A stretch of DNA of 64,000 bases, taken from assembly GCA_938038385.1 (NCBI GenBank), contig CALHRD010000022.1, positions 20,592-84,591 on the forward strand, read 5' to 3'. The notes below the pieces were generated by a model, which saw only the letters and a program-made list of their open reading frames with translations, was not told where the DNA came from and searched no databases. Numbering within the stretch: the first letter of the stretch is position 1; each line of letters opens with the position of its first letter. The translations under genes and the position numbers were made by a program. Source of the DNA: an uncultured Burkholderiales bacterium (GTDB lineage: Bacteria > Pseudomonadota > Gammaproteobacteria > Burkholderiales > Thiobacillaceae). Below, one piece after another: positions 1 to 7,572 of the stretch.

Positions 1-685
1 GGTGCGGCGGGTGATGATCGCCGGCGGCGGCAACATCGGCAGCCGGCTCGCCGCCGCCCTGGAGGACGACTACGAGGTCAAGCTGATGGACCACAACAAG
101 CAGCGGGCCGAGGTCCTCGCCCAGCGGCTGCGGCACACTCTGGTCCTGGTGGGGGACGCCACCGACGAGGAACTGCTGCTGCAGGAGAACGTGGACGAGA
201 TGGACGTGTTCTGCGCGCTGACCAATGACGACGAGGACAACATCATGTCCTGTCTGCTCGCCAAGCGCATGGGTGTGCGCAAGGTCATCGCCCTGATCAA
301 CCGCCCCACCTATGTCGACCTGCTGCAGGGCGGCGAGATCGACATCGCCCTGTCGCCGGCCCAGGCCACCATAGGCCCGCTGTTGACGCACATCCGGCGC
401 GGTGATGTGACGGTGGTGCACAGCCTCAGACGCGGCGCGGCCGAGGCCCTGGAGGCGGTGGTGCATGGCGACGAGAAGAGTTCGAAACTGGTGGGACGGC
501 GCATCGAACAAGTGCCCTTGCCCGAGGGTGCCAGCATCGGCGCCATCCTGCGCGGCGAAACCGTGATCATCGCCCATCACGACACGTTGATCCGGCCGGA
601 GGACCACCTGATCATCTTCGTTCCCAACAAGCGCCAGGTGCCCCAGGTGGAGCGGCTGTTCCAGGTCGGCCTGGGCTTTTTCTGA
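1..685 (+). CDS. trkA: Trk potassium uptake protein TrkA, C-terminal half (cut by window edge)
   Basis: TrkA is the cytoplasmic NAD-binding regulatory subunit of the Trk potassium transporter. Only the last 227 residues are present. They form the second RCK unit: a Rossmann nucleotide-binding motif GGGNIGS near the start of the fragment, then a TrkA-C domain ending in ERLFQVGLGFF. The full family length is about 458 residues, so roughly half lies upstream of the window. No internal start is claimed. trkH follows after 18 bp, which gives the classical trkA-trkH pair. Confidence 0.95.
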   Translation, partial: VRRVMIAGGGNIGSRLAAALEDDYEVKLMDHNKQRAEVLAQRLRHTLVLVGDATDEELLLQENVDEMDVFCALTNDDEDNIMSCLLAKRMGVRKVIALINRPTYVDLLQGGEIDIALSPAQATIGPLLTHIRRGDVTVVHSLRRGAAEALEAVVHGDEKSSKLVGRRIEQVPLPEGASIGAILRGETVIIAHHDTLIRPEDHLIIFVPNKRQVPQVERLFQVGLGFF

Positions 686-703
686 CGGCGATCGGGGCGA
701 GCG

Positions 704-2161
704 ATGCACAGACTGGCGCCCATCCTGCACGTGCTGGGCCTGATCGTCATGGTCTTCGGGCTGTCCATGCTCCTTCCCCTGACCGTCTCGCTGGTGCAGG
801 CCGACGCTGCCCAGCGCGCCTATGACGAGGCGCTGGCCATCACCCTGGTCAGCGGTCTGTTGCTCTGGCTCCTCTCCCGACGCCACTACCGAGAGATGCG
901 CAGCCGCGACGGTTTTCTGCTGGTGGTGCTGGTCTGGTCCATCCTGCCGCTGTTCGCCTCCCTGCCCCTCATGTTCTACCTGCCGGACCTCAGTTTCACC
1001 GATGCCTACTTCGAGGCCATGTCCGGACTCACGGCCACCGGTTCCACGGTGCTCGCCGGGCTGGACGACCTGCCCAAATCGCTCAACCTGTGGCGCACGC
1101 AGCTACACTGGCTGGGCGGCATGGGGGTGATCGTGCTGGCGGTGGCCATCCTGCCCCTGCTGGGTGTGGGCGGCCGGCAGATGTTCAAGGCCGAGGTGCC
1201 GACCCCGATGAAGGACACCAAGCTCACGCCGCGCATGACCGAGACGGCCAAGGGGCTGTGGCTGGTGTACATCCTGCTCACCGCGGCCTGTCTGCTCTCC
1301 TACCACCTGGCCGGGATGCAATGGCTGGATGCCCTGATCCACGCCTTCAGCACCATGGCCCTGGGCGGCTTTTCGTCCTATGACGCCAGCCTGGGCCACT
1401 TCGACTCGGTGGCGCTGGAGGTGGTCACCATGGTCTTCGCCCTCCTGGCGGCGATGAACTTCGCCAGTCACTTCCTCTTCCTGCGCAGCCGCAGCTTCCG
1501 GGTCTATCTGGCCGATGCCGAGATCCGCGTCTTTCTGAGCGTGGTCCTGGCGAGCTGCCTGGGGATAGCCATGTACCTGTGGGCCAAGGACATCTATCTC
1601 GATTTCCCGAGTGCCCTGCGCTATGCGGCCTTCAATACCATTTCGCTCGCCACCTCCCTGGGCTACGTCAACGACGACTACAACGCCTGGCCCTACTTCG
1701 CCGCCCTGTGGATGCTGTTCCTGGGCAGCTTCGCCGCCTGCTCCGGCTCCACCGGCGGCGGCATCAAGATGATGCGCGCCAAGCTGCTCTACAAGCAGCT
1801 GTATCGGGAACTGATCAAGCTCATGCACCCCAACGCGCAGACCCCCACCAAGCTGGGCGAGCACGTGGTACCCAACAAGATCATCTTCGCGGTGCTGGCC
1901 TACTTCTTCGTCTATGTGGCCAGCATCGTCATCTTCACCCTGGCCCTGGCCGCCTCCGGGCTGGACGTCTTCACCGCCTTCACCGCGGTGGTGGCCACCC
2001 TCAACAACACCGGCCCAGGGCTGGGCCAGGTCGGCCCGGCGACCAACTTTGCCGTGCTGAACGATTTCCAGACCTGGGTCTGCACCCTGGCCATGCTCAT
2101 GGGGCGGCTGGAACTCTTCACTCTGTTGGTGGTTCTGATGCCTGCATTCTGGAGAAAGTAG
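704..2161 (+). CDS. trkH: Trk potassium uptake protein TrkH
   Basis: TrkH is the membrane pore subunit for K+ uptake, gated by TrkA. The 485-residue length fits the family. Hydrophobic segments run throughout. The repeated P-loop signatures are visible: SGLTATGSTVL near residues 107-117, LGGFSSYD, ATSLGY, and NNTGPGLG near the C terminus, each contributing a selectivity-filter glycine. It lies 18 bp after trkA in the same direction and is probably cotranscribed. The ATG start gives a sensible first membrane helix. No terminator follows. A repeat element fills the gap before the next gene. Confidence 0.96.
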   Translation: MHRLAPILHVLGLIVMVFGLSMLLPLTVSLVQADAAQRAYDEALAITLVSGLLLWLLSRRHYREMRSRDGFLLVVLVWSILPLFASLPLMFYLPDLSFTDAYFEAMSGLTATGSTVLAGLDDLPKSLNLWRTQLHWLGGMGVIVLAVAILPLLGVGGRQMFKAEVPTPMKDTKLTPRMTETAKGLWLVYILLTAACLLSYHLAGMQWLDALIHAFSTMALGGFSSYDASLGHFDSVALEVVTMVFALLAAMNFASHFLFLRSRSFRVYLADAEIRVFLSVVLASCLGIAMYLWAKDIYLDFPSALRYAAFNTISLATSLGYVNDDYNAWPYFAALWMLFLGSFAACSGSTGGGIKMMRAKLLYKQLYRELIKLMHPNAQTPTKLGEHVVPNKIIFAVLAYFFVYVASIVIFTLALAASGLDVFTAFTAVVATLNNTGPGLGQVGPATNFAVLNDFQTWVCTLAMLMGRLELFTLLVVLMPAFWRK

Positions 2162-2326
2162 GATGGAACGACCCCCGACTCACTGCGTTCATCGCCCCCC
2201 GCATGGGCGGTCGGTACGCTTGGGGCGACCCGGCGCGTACCAGGATGAAACGACCCCCTGACTCGCTACGCTCGTTTCCCCCCGAGGGGGTGGTCAGTTC
2301 CTTCGGAACGGCCGTGCGGAACTGAC
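2160..2326 (+). repeat. Two related copies of a dispersed GC-rich palindromic repeat
   Basis: Two degenerate copies sit in tandem between trkH and the TPR gene (about 2160-2241 and 2242-2326). Both begin AGGATGrAACGACC. The second copy matches, almost base for base, an inverted copy at 33032-33116 just upstream of hypX. It contains short palindromes: CCCCCGAGGGGG, GTTCC-TTC-GGAAC, and CAGTTCC pairing with GGAACTG. The element ends exactly at the start codon of the next gene, as it also does at hypX. This is a REP-like dispersed repeat of unnamed type. Confidence 0.8.
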
Positions 2327-2656
2327 ATGGCTGCCTTGGAGACCTTCGAAAACATGCTTGCCCAGGGCCGGGACAATGCCCTGCTGCGCTATTCACTGGG
2401 CAACGAATACCTCAAGGCGACTCGACCCGCAGAGGCCGTCGTGCATCTGCGCCAGGCGGTCAGGCAGGATCCGCGCTACTCCGCCGCCTGGAAGCTTTTG
2501 GGTCGGGCGCTCGCCGAGACGGGGGCACTCGCCGATGCGCTGGCGGCCTATCGTGAAGGCATCGCCGCGGCCGAGGCCAAGGGCGACATCCAGGCCGCCA
2601 AGGAGATGAAGGTGTTCGCGCGGCGTATCGAGAAGCAGCTCACGCCAGGTGGATGA
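2327..2656 (+). CDS. Small TPR-repeat protein
   Basis: This is a 109-residue cytoplasmic protein with no signal peptide. About two and a half tetratricopeptide repeats are visible: ALLRYSLGNEYLKATRPAEA, AVVHLRQAVRQDPRYSAAWK and GRALAETGALADALAAYREG. These helical hairpins usually bind other proteins, but the partner is not evident. The start codon directly follows the end of the dispersed repeat, so the only ribosome-binding bases (GGAA, five bases upstream) are supplied by that repeat. The high GC matches its neighbours. Its function is unknown beyond the TPR fold. Confidence 0.85.
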   Translation: MAALETFENMLAQGRDNALLRYSLGNEYLKATRPAEAVVHLRQAVRQDPRYSAAWKLLGRALAETGALADALAAYREGIAAAEAKGDIQAAKEMKVFARRIEKQLTPGG

Positions 2657-2717
2657 CGCCGCCAGGGCCTTGGGCTAACATCGACCACATCGTCTGTTTT
2701 TCCAGGAGTGACCGACC

Positions 2718-2987
2718 ATGGCACGCATGGTGCAATGCATCAAACTGGGCCGCGAGGCCGAAGGCATGGACTTCCCCCCCTACCCGGGCGAGTTGGGCAA
2801 GCGGATCTACGACAGCGTCTCCAAGGAGGCGTGGGCGGGCTGGATCCGGCTGCAGACCATGATCATCAACGAGAACCGGCTCAACCTGGCCGACGCCCAG
2901 CACCGCAAATACCTGATGGAGCAGGCCGAGAAATATTTCTTCGGCGAGGGCGTGGGCGCGCCGCAGGGCTTCGTCCCGACCCGGTGA
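2718..2987 (+). CDS. yggX: Probable Fe(2+)-trafficking protein YggX
   Basis: This small cytoplasmic protein is linked in enterobacteria to protecting iron-sulfur clusters from oxidation. The 89 residues match the family closely: conserved Cys7, then [26 protein letters not shown] and the INENRLN motif. The start has a good Shine-Dalgarno sequence (AGGAG, 2704-2708). It is followed after 8 bp by ubiE. The family is usually placed beside mutY, so this position before ubiE is a lineage feature. Confidence 0.93.
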   Translation: MARMVQCIKLGREAEGMDFPPYPGELGKRIYDSVSKEAWAGWIRLQTMIINENRLNLADAQHRKYLMEQAEKYFFGEGVGAPQGFVPTR

Positions 2988-2995
2988 AGTCCGCC

Positions 2996-3733
2996 ATGCC
3001 CGATCCCACCGTCGACTTCGGCTACCAGACCGTTCCGGAACACGAGAAGGCCAGGCGCGTGGCCGAGGTGTTCCATTCGGTGGCCGACCGCTACGACGTG
3101 ATGAACGACTTCATGTCGCTGGGTCTGCATCGCCTGTGGAAACACTTCATGGCCGGTCAGGCGGCCCTGCGGCCGGGCATGCGTTGCCTGGACATCGCTG
3201 GCGGTACGGGCGACATCGCACGGCTACTGGCCGACGGCGTCGGCGCAACGGGTGAGGTCTGGCTGACCGACATCAACGGCTCCATGCTGGCCGTGGGCCG
3301 CGACCGCATGCTCGACGAGGGCCGGCTGCTGCCCTGCGCGCAGTGCGACGCCGAACGTCTCCCCTTCCCTGCCGACTGCTTCGACCGTGTCACCGTGGCC
3401 TTCGGCCTCAGGAACATGACGCACAAGGACGTGGCGCTGCGCGAGATGCTGCGCGTGCTCAAACCGGGCGGCAAACTGCTGGTGCTGGAGTTCTCCCGCG
3501 TGGCCAGGCCGCTGGCGCCGCTCTATGACCTGTATTCCTTCCAGGTCCTGCCCAGGATGGGGCAACTGGTGGCCAAGGATGCGGCGAGCTACCGCTATCT
3601 GGCCGAGTCCATCCGCGTGCATCCCGACCAGGAGACCCTCAAGGCGATGCTGGAGCAGGCCGGCTTTTCCAGGGTGGACTATTTCAACCTCAGCCTGGGC
3701 GTGGTGGCCCTGCACACCGGCTACAAGCTCTGA
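2996..3733 (+). CDS. ubiE: Ubiquinone/menaquinone biosynthesis C-methyltransferase UbiE
   Basis: UbiE is an SAM-dependent C-methyltransferase acting on 2-octaprenyl-6-methoxy-1,4-benzoquinol and on demethylmenaquinol. The 245 residues fit the family. The signature [17 protein letters not shown] (about residues 33-49) is followed by SAM motif [11 protein letters not shown] (66-75) and the FGLRNM motif, and the protein ends ALHTGYKL. The frame is open upstream to 2708, but the conserved N terminus starts at 2996, just after the yggX stop. Nine bases downstream of its stop the genomic island begins. Confidence 0.96.
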   Translation: MPDPTVDFGYQTVPEHEKARRVAEVFHSVADRYDVMNDFMSLGLHRLWKHFMAGQAALRPGMRCLDIAGGTGDIARLLADGVGATGEVWLTDINGSMLAVGRDRMLDEGRLLPCAQCDAERLPFPADCFDRVTVAFGLRNMTHKDVALREMLRVLKPGGKLLVLEFSRVARPLAPLYDLYSFQVLPRMGQLVAKDAASYRYLAESIRVHPDQETLKAMLEQAGFSRVDYFNLSLGVVALHTGYKL

Positions 3734-3742
3734 CGGAAGGGG

Positions 3743-3799
3743 TGGTGCGCGGGACGGGAATCGAACCCGTACACCCGAAGGTTCCGGATTTTAAGTCCG
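3743..3799 (-). other. attL: 57-bp remnant of the tRNA-Leu 3' end
   Basis: This segment is identical to 31163-31219 and covers the tRNA from the anticodon loop (TTTTAAG on the plus strand) through the T arm and acceptor to the encoded CCA. After position 3799 the sequence diverges (CCCAGACC in place of GTGCGTCT), so no complete tRNA can form here. It is the scar left when the integrase recombined inside the tRNA gene. Confidence 0.92.
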
Positions 3800-3903
3800 C
3801 CCAGACCCCGCATCGCCAGGGGCTTACGGCAGTGAAGCCTTTATAAATCAATCGGTTGGCTTACCCGTCGTTACCCCAGTTTACCGCAACCTACCTAATT
3901 CAG

Positions 3904-3921
3904 TGTGACAAAATGTGACAA
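3904..3921 (+). repeat. Island-end repeat, left copy (possible integrase arm site)
   Basis: TGTGACAAAATGTGACAA is a tandem pair of TGTGACA. The same sequence with one change lies at 31085-31102 near the right att site. Three short TTACCC/TTACCG repeats precede it at 3861-3886. Repeats placed symmetrically inside both att sites are typical of integrase arm-type binding sites. That role is an inference. Confidence 0.6.
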
Positions 3922-3980
3922 GCAGGTGGTAACTGGTGACTGCTTTGTGTGCCCGGATTCGCCTGACCAGTAGCTACACA

Positions 3981-4003
3981 TGACTCCCGAAAAAATGGAG
4001 TCA
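3981..4003 (+). promoter_or_regulatory. Inverted repeat overlapping the ribosome-binding site of the AlpA-like gene
   Basis: TGACTCC (3981-3987) pairs with GGAGTCA (3997-4003) around an A-rich loop. The right arm contains the Shine-Dalgarno bases GGAG, seven bases before the ATG at 4008. It could be an operator for the regulator itself or an RNA hairpin limiting its translation. Confidence 0.5.
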
Positions 4004-4007
4004 TGGT

Positions 4008-4265
4008 ATGGAAAAACTGCTAACCCCTGCGGAACTCGCCCAGCTGCTGGGCGTGGCTGTGCAGACCATCTACAACCGGCTGCATGAAGGCCGACCGCTA
4101 CCGCCCTGCGTCAGGATAGGGCGCTTGCCACGCTTCACTGATGTCGAGGCATGGCTCGCGGCTCTCCCGATGCAAAATCAGCCTGCTTCGCCGACTAAAC
4201 GCCGGCCTGGACGTCCAACCAAAGCCGAGCAAATCGCTCGGCGCAATGCAAACCTCTACGCATAA
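4008..4265 (+). CDS. AlpA/MerR-like helix-turn-helix DNA-binding protein
   Basis: This 85-residue protein has an N-terminal helix-turn-helix of the AlpA/HTH_17 type (LLTPAELAQLLGVAVQTIYNR, then RIGRLPRFTDVEAWLA) and a basic C-terminal tail (TKRRPGRPTKAEQIARR). Family members act as excisionase activators or recombination directionality factors in P4-like islands. Its place next to the att site and before the primase-like gene fits such a role. The ribosome-binding site lies in an inverted repeat. A hairpin GCCCCG/CGGGGC at 4271-4290 follows the stop but lacks a T-run. Confidence 0.8.
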   Translation: MEKLLTPAELAQLLGVAVQTIYNRLHEGRPLPPCVRIGRLPRFTDVEAWLAALPMQNQPASPTKRRPGRPTKAEQIARRNANLYA

Positions 4266-4432
4266 ACCAAGCCCCGGCCAGTAACGGGGCATAGGACAAC
4301 AGAGGCCCGTGCTAGTAGTTCAGAGAGCACGGCCGTCACTATGACGCACCCCACCAAGGGTGCGCACAATCAGGACATGCAGCAGCCCGCTTTACGCGGG
4401 AAGCCCTGTCAGCCGGGGCCGGAGACGGCCCC
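4266..4432 (+). promoter_or_regulatory. Leader region with serial hairpins before the primase-like gene
   Basis: This short untranslated stretch holds four stem-loops: GCCCCG/CGGGGC (4271-4290), CCGTGCT/AGCACGG (about 4306-4332), CCCGC/GCGGG (4386-4400), and GGGGCC/GGCCCC (4415-4432). The last ends at the base before the ATG and shows the Shine-Dalgarno GGAG in its six-base loop. This suggests post-transcriptional control of the replication-type protein. No promoter is clear. Confidence 0.45.
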
Positions 4433-5857
4433 ATGCATGCACACGCACTTACACCATCGCAACTTGCCCTGGCACCCTATTGCCGGCCTGGGTTTGAGGC
4501 AGCGCAATATCACGACGCCAGCCGCCCGGGCTACCTCGTTTTCGGTTATTCGACTGCCACCGGACGGCAGATAGCGCGCGACGCTTTCCGGCGGAAAGAA
4601 GCAGGCGAACACTACGATGGATGGGAGCTCGGCGCCGGTTACCGCCAGCGGTCTCTCCCACTACGGGAGATGCCTCGTGTACTGGCTGACCCAGCCAGAC
4701 ATCTACCCATCTCCGCTAACGACCCTGGTACCGATATCTGGGTTTCGCAAGGTGAATTCACCCGTCCCAACCGCCAAAAAATTAACCTGGCGCGCATCGC
4801 AGTGTGTTGGGTCGATATCGACTTGCGGCACGAAGGTGCACCCACCCGATTGTCCAGCCTGACACCCGACAAGGCTCTTGCACTAGTCCTGGCACGCATT
4901 GCCGAGAGGGGGTTGCCGCCCGCATCAATGGTGTTGTGGACCGGACGGGGGCTGTGCATTAAGTGGTATACGGATGTTCTGCCCAAAGCCGCCTATCCGC
5001 GATGGGCCGCCGCACAGGCAGCTCTGGTCGAGACTTTCGCAGACCTGGGTGCAGATGCGGCAGCTCGCGATGCATCCCGCATACTGCGTCTAGCAGGTAC
5101 CTATAACAGTAAATCGGGCACGCTTTGCGAACCCATCTACGTAAATGAGTTTTTTGGCGAGGTACAGCGTACAGCGTTCGACGACATCGCTGACGCCGTG
5201 TTGCCATTTACACGGCAGCAGTTGGCAGAGCTTCGCGCCAAACGCGCCGCAGCGGCAAAAGCGCGCAAACAGCGGCTGGCGAATCGCCTGATTGCCCTGG
5301 AGGGTAGCAGGCGGGCATCGGGTAATCTTCAAGCATTCAATCCTGTGCGCCTGGCATGGCTGCAGCTAGACGACTATCGAAAACTCGCCAGCCTGCGTGC
5401 GGTGGGGCAAAGGCCGGAGGGTTGGACAAATAGCCTGGTTTGGCTTGCCACCTCGGCACTGGCCGTGGCGGTGTGGGCTGACGCAGACCGCTGGGACAAC
5501 GAACTGGCGTCCCTGTGCCGTGAACTTGCTCCACACTGGTCTGCGTCACGCATTGCCCAGGCAACATCCACTGTACGCAGTCGGATGCAGCAAATGTCGC
5601 AGGGTATGTGGGTCGACTGGCAGGGGAAAAAGCGCCCGCCGGTATACACGCCGCGGCACTCGACCATCCTCCAGCAATTGGGTGTGACTGACGCCGAGGC
5701 TGAACAGCTGTTCGTAATCATCCCAAATGACCTAGCCCGCGAGCGAGACCGCCTTCGGCAGCACGAGCGTCGCCGCGGCATGGGTGTGCCGACACGGCAA
5801 CAATGGCTGGAATCGCATGAGCAGCGCAGGGCCCACGCGCGGCTGTTGCGGGCATAA
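4433..5857 (+). CDS. Primase/replication-initiator-like protein (archaeo-eukaryotic primase fold suspected)
   Basis: This 474-residue protein resembles replication proteins of plasmids and islands. The motif WVDIDL (about 126-131) looks like the acidic metal-binding motif I of archaeo-eukaryotic-type primases. VLWTGRGLCIKWY (about 168-179) and SRILRLAGTYNSK (about 215-227) match later conserved blocks of that superfamily. A basic Ala/Arg/Lys helical stretch (about 268-285) and a basic C terminus could bind DNA. In the island it would support replication after excision. The family assignment rests on motif recall only. The start is taken at the ATG following the GGAG-loop hairpin. Confidence 0.65.
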   Translation: MHAHALTPSQLALAPYCRPGFEAAQYHDASRPGYLVFGYSTATGRQIARDAFRRKEAGEHYDGWELGAGYRQRSLPLREMPRVLADPARHLPISANDPGTDIWVSQGEFTRPNRQKINLARIAVCWVDIDLRHEGAPTRLSSLTPDKALALVLARIAERGLPPASMVLWTGRGLCIKWYTDVLPKAAYPRWAAAQAALVETFADLGADAAARDASRILRLAGTYNSKSGTLCEPIYVNEFFGEVQRTAFDDIADAVLPFTRQQLAELRAKRAAAAKARKQRLANRLIALEGSRRASGNLQAFNPVRLAWLQLDDYRKLASLRAVGQRPEGWTNSLVWLATSALAVAVWADADRWDNELASLCRELAPHWSASRIAQATSTVRSRMQQMSQGMWVDWQGKKRPPVYTPRHSTILQQLGVTDAEAEQLFVIIPNDLARERDRLRQHERRRGMGVPTRQQWLESHEQRRAHARLLRA

Positions 5858-6310
5858 GGCAAGACTTGGCGGGAAATTGCTCAAGCCTGTGACTATCCTT
5901 CCGCTGACGCGGCGCGGGTGGCGGTTGCCTAGTATAGGACAGCGAAAAAGCCCGTCCGTATATCTGATTGGACGGAGTCCCCCAATCGGTTCCCTTGGAA
6001 CCAATGCCGACCGGTAGGGAGGCGGGGAGGTTAAGTCTTGGCAAGGTGTTAGATATCCGGCTTGAGCCACCCCCTCCTATCCGTTACGGGCAACACCCTA
6101 GGGATGGCCCCTATTTTCTGATGCGCTAGGGAAATGGTCTATGAAAATCTATTTGTTAGGGGATTGTGTCCCGGTTACCAATCGTGGCTAGTGAACACAT
6201 GGGCTGTTCTAAGACAACATCCACCGAGAGTGTGACTATATAGCTGTGAGACTGTTGTCTCTGGCCATCCAGTTCGGGATGGCTAAAACTTTTTTAAGGA
6301 GTGTTTTCAA
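5858..6310 (+). other. Noncoding stretch with palindromes after the primase-like gene
   Basis: There is no credible reading frame over about 450 bp. Structures seen are CCGTCC/GGACGG (5952-5975), the compact palindrome GGTTCC-CTT-GGAACC (5988-6002), and GCCATCC/GGATGGC (6264-6283) followed by an A/T-rich run just before the next small gene. GC falls toward the right end. The position beside a replication-type gene makes it a candidate replication origin, but no iterons are clear. Confidence 0.3.
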
Positions 6311-6457
6311 ATGACTTTTTTCTATGTTCGTGTTTCGGACGAGAATCTGCCTGTGATTATGGCTGGCTTGGGTAGCATAAATACGCTGGGTGAACGCTTT
6401 GATGCAATACTTCGGCGTTTTGATGCCATTTTCGAATACTATAAAGACTCGGTTTAG
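6311..6457 (+). CDS. Small protein, 48 residues, unknown function
   Basis: A short frame, ATG at 6311 to TAG at 6455-6457, is preceded by a strong ribosome-binding site (AAGGAG at 6295-6300, ten bases before the ATG). The product starts MTFFYVRVSDENLPV and ends FDAIFEYYKDSV. It is rich in aromatic and acidic residues and has no membrane segment or signal. Base composition is AT-richer than the flanks, like the next gene, which starts 18 bp later. The two may form a small operon. I do not recognise the family. Confidence 0.5.
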   Translation: MTFFYVRVSDENLPVIMAGLGSINTLGERFDAILRRFDAIFEYYKDSV

Positions 6458-6475
6458 AAAAAATATGAAGCACAC

Positions 6476-6964
6476 ATGCAAAGATTGCTCTCTGCATGTT
6501 GGGACTGCGATAACGCTCCAGATTGGCTAAACATCTGGTTCTCTACGCAACTTGATATAGCAGAAGACTATGGGGTCGCCCTTGAAGAGGTGCTGGAAAG
6601 AGATGCCATGCTAGGGATGATTTATGATGCGCCGTGGCCAGAAAACTATGTTCTTGAGGAGCTGGTGTCCAGGCAAATAGTGGAGCTCTTCGACCCGACC
6701 ATTGATAGTTCGAAACTTTCATCCATGAATCTCATGGAACTTCGTGAGAACGCGGGAATAAGTCAAGATGAGGCTGCGCGTTACGTTGGAGTGCCATTGC
6801 ATCAGTGGATAAAGTGGGAGAATAAAGAGGAGGAGGTGCTGGAGTGTTATCAGTGGGCCGTCCACGCAATCTCCACTCCTTCAGCATGGAGAGAAATTTG
6901 CCATATCAGATTTTCACAAAGGGGTGCCGCCGGCACCGCAGCAAGTGACGTTATTGCTTCTTAA
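6476..6964 (+). CDS. Helix-turn-helix (XRE-like) protein
   Basis: This 162-residue protein carries a C-terminal Cro/CI-type helix-turn-helix: LMELRENAGISQDEAARYVG followed by a recognition-helix-like VPLHQWIKWENKEEE, about residues 84-120. The N-terminal 80 residues are acidic and tryptophan-rich and match no domain I recognise. Composition is AT-richer than the core genome, a sign of transfer. It probably regulates genes of the island left arm. The start is the ATG at 6476. An upstream ATG at 6465 is out of frame. Confidence 0.65.
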   Translation: MQRLLSACWDCDNAPDWLNIWFSTQLDIAEDYGVALEEVLERDAMLGMIYDAPWPENYVLEELVSRQIVELFDPTIDSSKLSSMNLMELRENAGISQDEAARYVGVPLHQWIKWENKEEEVLECYQWAVHAISTPSAWREICHIRFSQRGAAGTAASDVIAS

Positions 6965-7213
6965 ACTCTGAGGCAAAGTGGAATAGTCACAAAGCCGGAC
7001 AGGTTTGCCCGCCCGAGGTGTCAGGCCAGCGGCGGGTAAGTCTGTTAGGCGGTTTCTATTTCTCGGTGCATCCGACTTGGCAGGAGACGCAAGTGGCATA
7101 CTAGGCAGAGACTACGAGTATAAGTTCGCGTGGGGTGTGTCGATTATGCAGGCCGTGGCAAATCAGCTATAGTCAATGTAAAGTTACCTTTCGTAGGCGG
7201 AAGGTGGCCCATC
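6965..7213 (+). other. Noncoding stretch
   Basis: No protein-coding frame or RNA gene could be supported. A weak stem-loop (ACCTT/AAGGT, about 7187-7206) lies just before a recognisable promoter for the interrupted small gene downstream. Confidence 0.3.
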
Positions 7214-7242
7214 TTGCATAGTCGCCAATGACATTTTTATAT
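7214..7242 (+). promoter_or_regulatory. Sigma-70-type promoter
   Basis: A -35 TTGCAT (7214-7219), a 17-bp spacer and a -10 TTATAT (7237-7242). Transcription would start near 7249, just before the long hairpin that runs up to the ATG at 7321. Confidence 0.5.
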
Positions 7243-7257
7243 TGATGTTGGTATCTG

Positions 7258-7320
7258 GCTTTTCTCCTCGGCCTATCACCCATCAGCGGGTGGGTTGTAC
7301 CTGTAACTACGGAGAAAAGC
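7258..7320 (+). promoter_or_regulatory. Long leader hairpin sequestering a ribosome-binding site
   Basis: GCTTTTCTCC (7258-7267) is perfectly complementary to GGAGAAAAGC (7311-7320). The right arm is the Shine-Dalgarno sequence and ends at the base before an ATG. A smaller hairpin, CACCC/GGGTG (about 7278-7293), sits inside. In the RNA this 10-bp stem would hide the ribosome-binding site, as in a translational switch. Confidence 0.5.
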
Positions 7321-7569
7321 ATGTCAATATCCCCTTCTTGACTGTTCACTATCCACACGGCATCGGGTATCGTTTTCGTAGTTGAAGCAAGCAATGCCCA
7401 TGAAGCAAGACTGCACGCCCAAGACCCCCGCATTAGCAGCGCTATTAGCCGCATGCTACAGCAAGCATTGTCGACGGTCGTCGGGGTTGAGCCCATCCGC
7501 GGGTCAAAGCACACCGTTAAAAAGCTCCGTTTTCAGCGAAGACTTCTTCAGCTATTCAGCCAGAAATGA
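7321..7569 (+). pseudogene. Small gene interrupted by an in-frame TGA at codon 7
   Basis: The ATG at 7321 has a good ribosome-binding site, but the frame reads MSISPS and then TGA (7339-7341). The same frame then stays open for 75 codons to a TGA at 7567-7569. That part is protein-like: it begins LFTIHTASGIVFVVEASNAH and has a basic tail (RGSKHTVKKLRFQRRLL). It may be a nonsense-mutated gene, a six-codon leader peptide before a gene starting at an unusual codon, or a recoding case. I do not recognise the family. Confidence 0.45.
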
Positions 7570-7572
7570 GAT

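Noticed and set aside
3743..3830. Second tRNA-Leu gene at the left island end
   Set aside because: Only the 3' 57 bases match. The D arm and 5' acceptor strand are missing, so it is an att remnant.
7339..7341. TGA read as selenocysteine
   Set aside because: No SECIS-like element directly downstream and no selenoprotein family match. A nonsense mutation or leader peptide is simpler.
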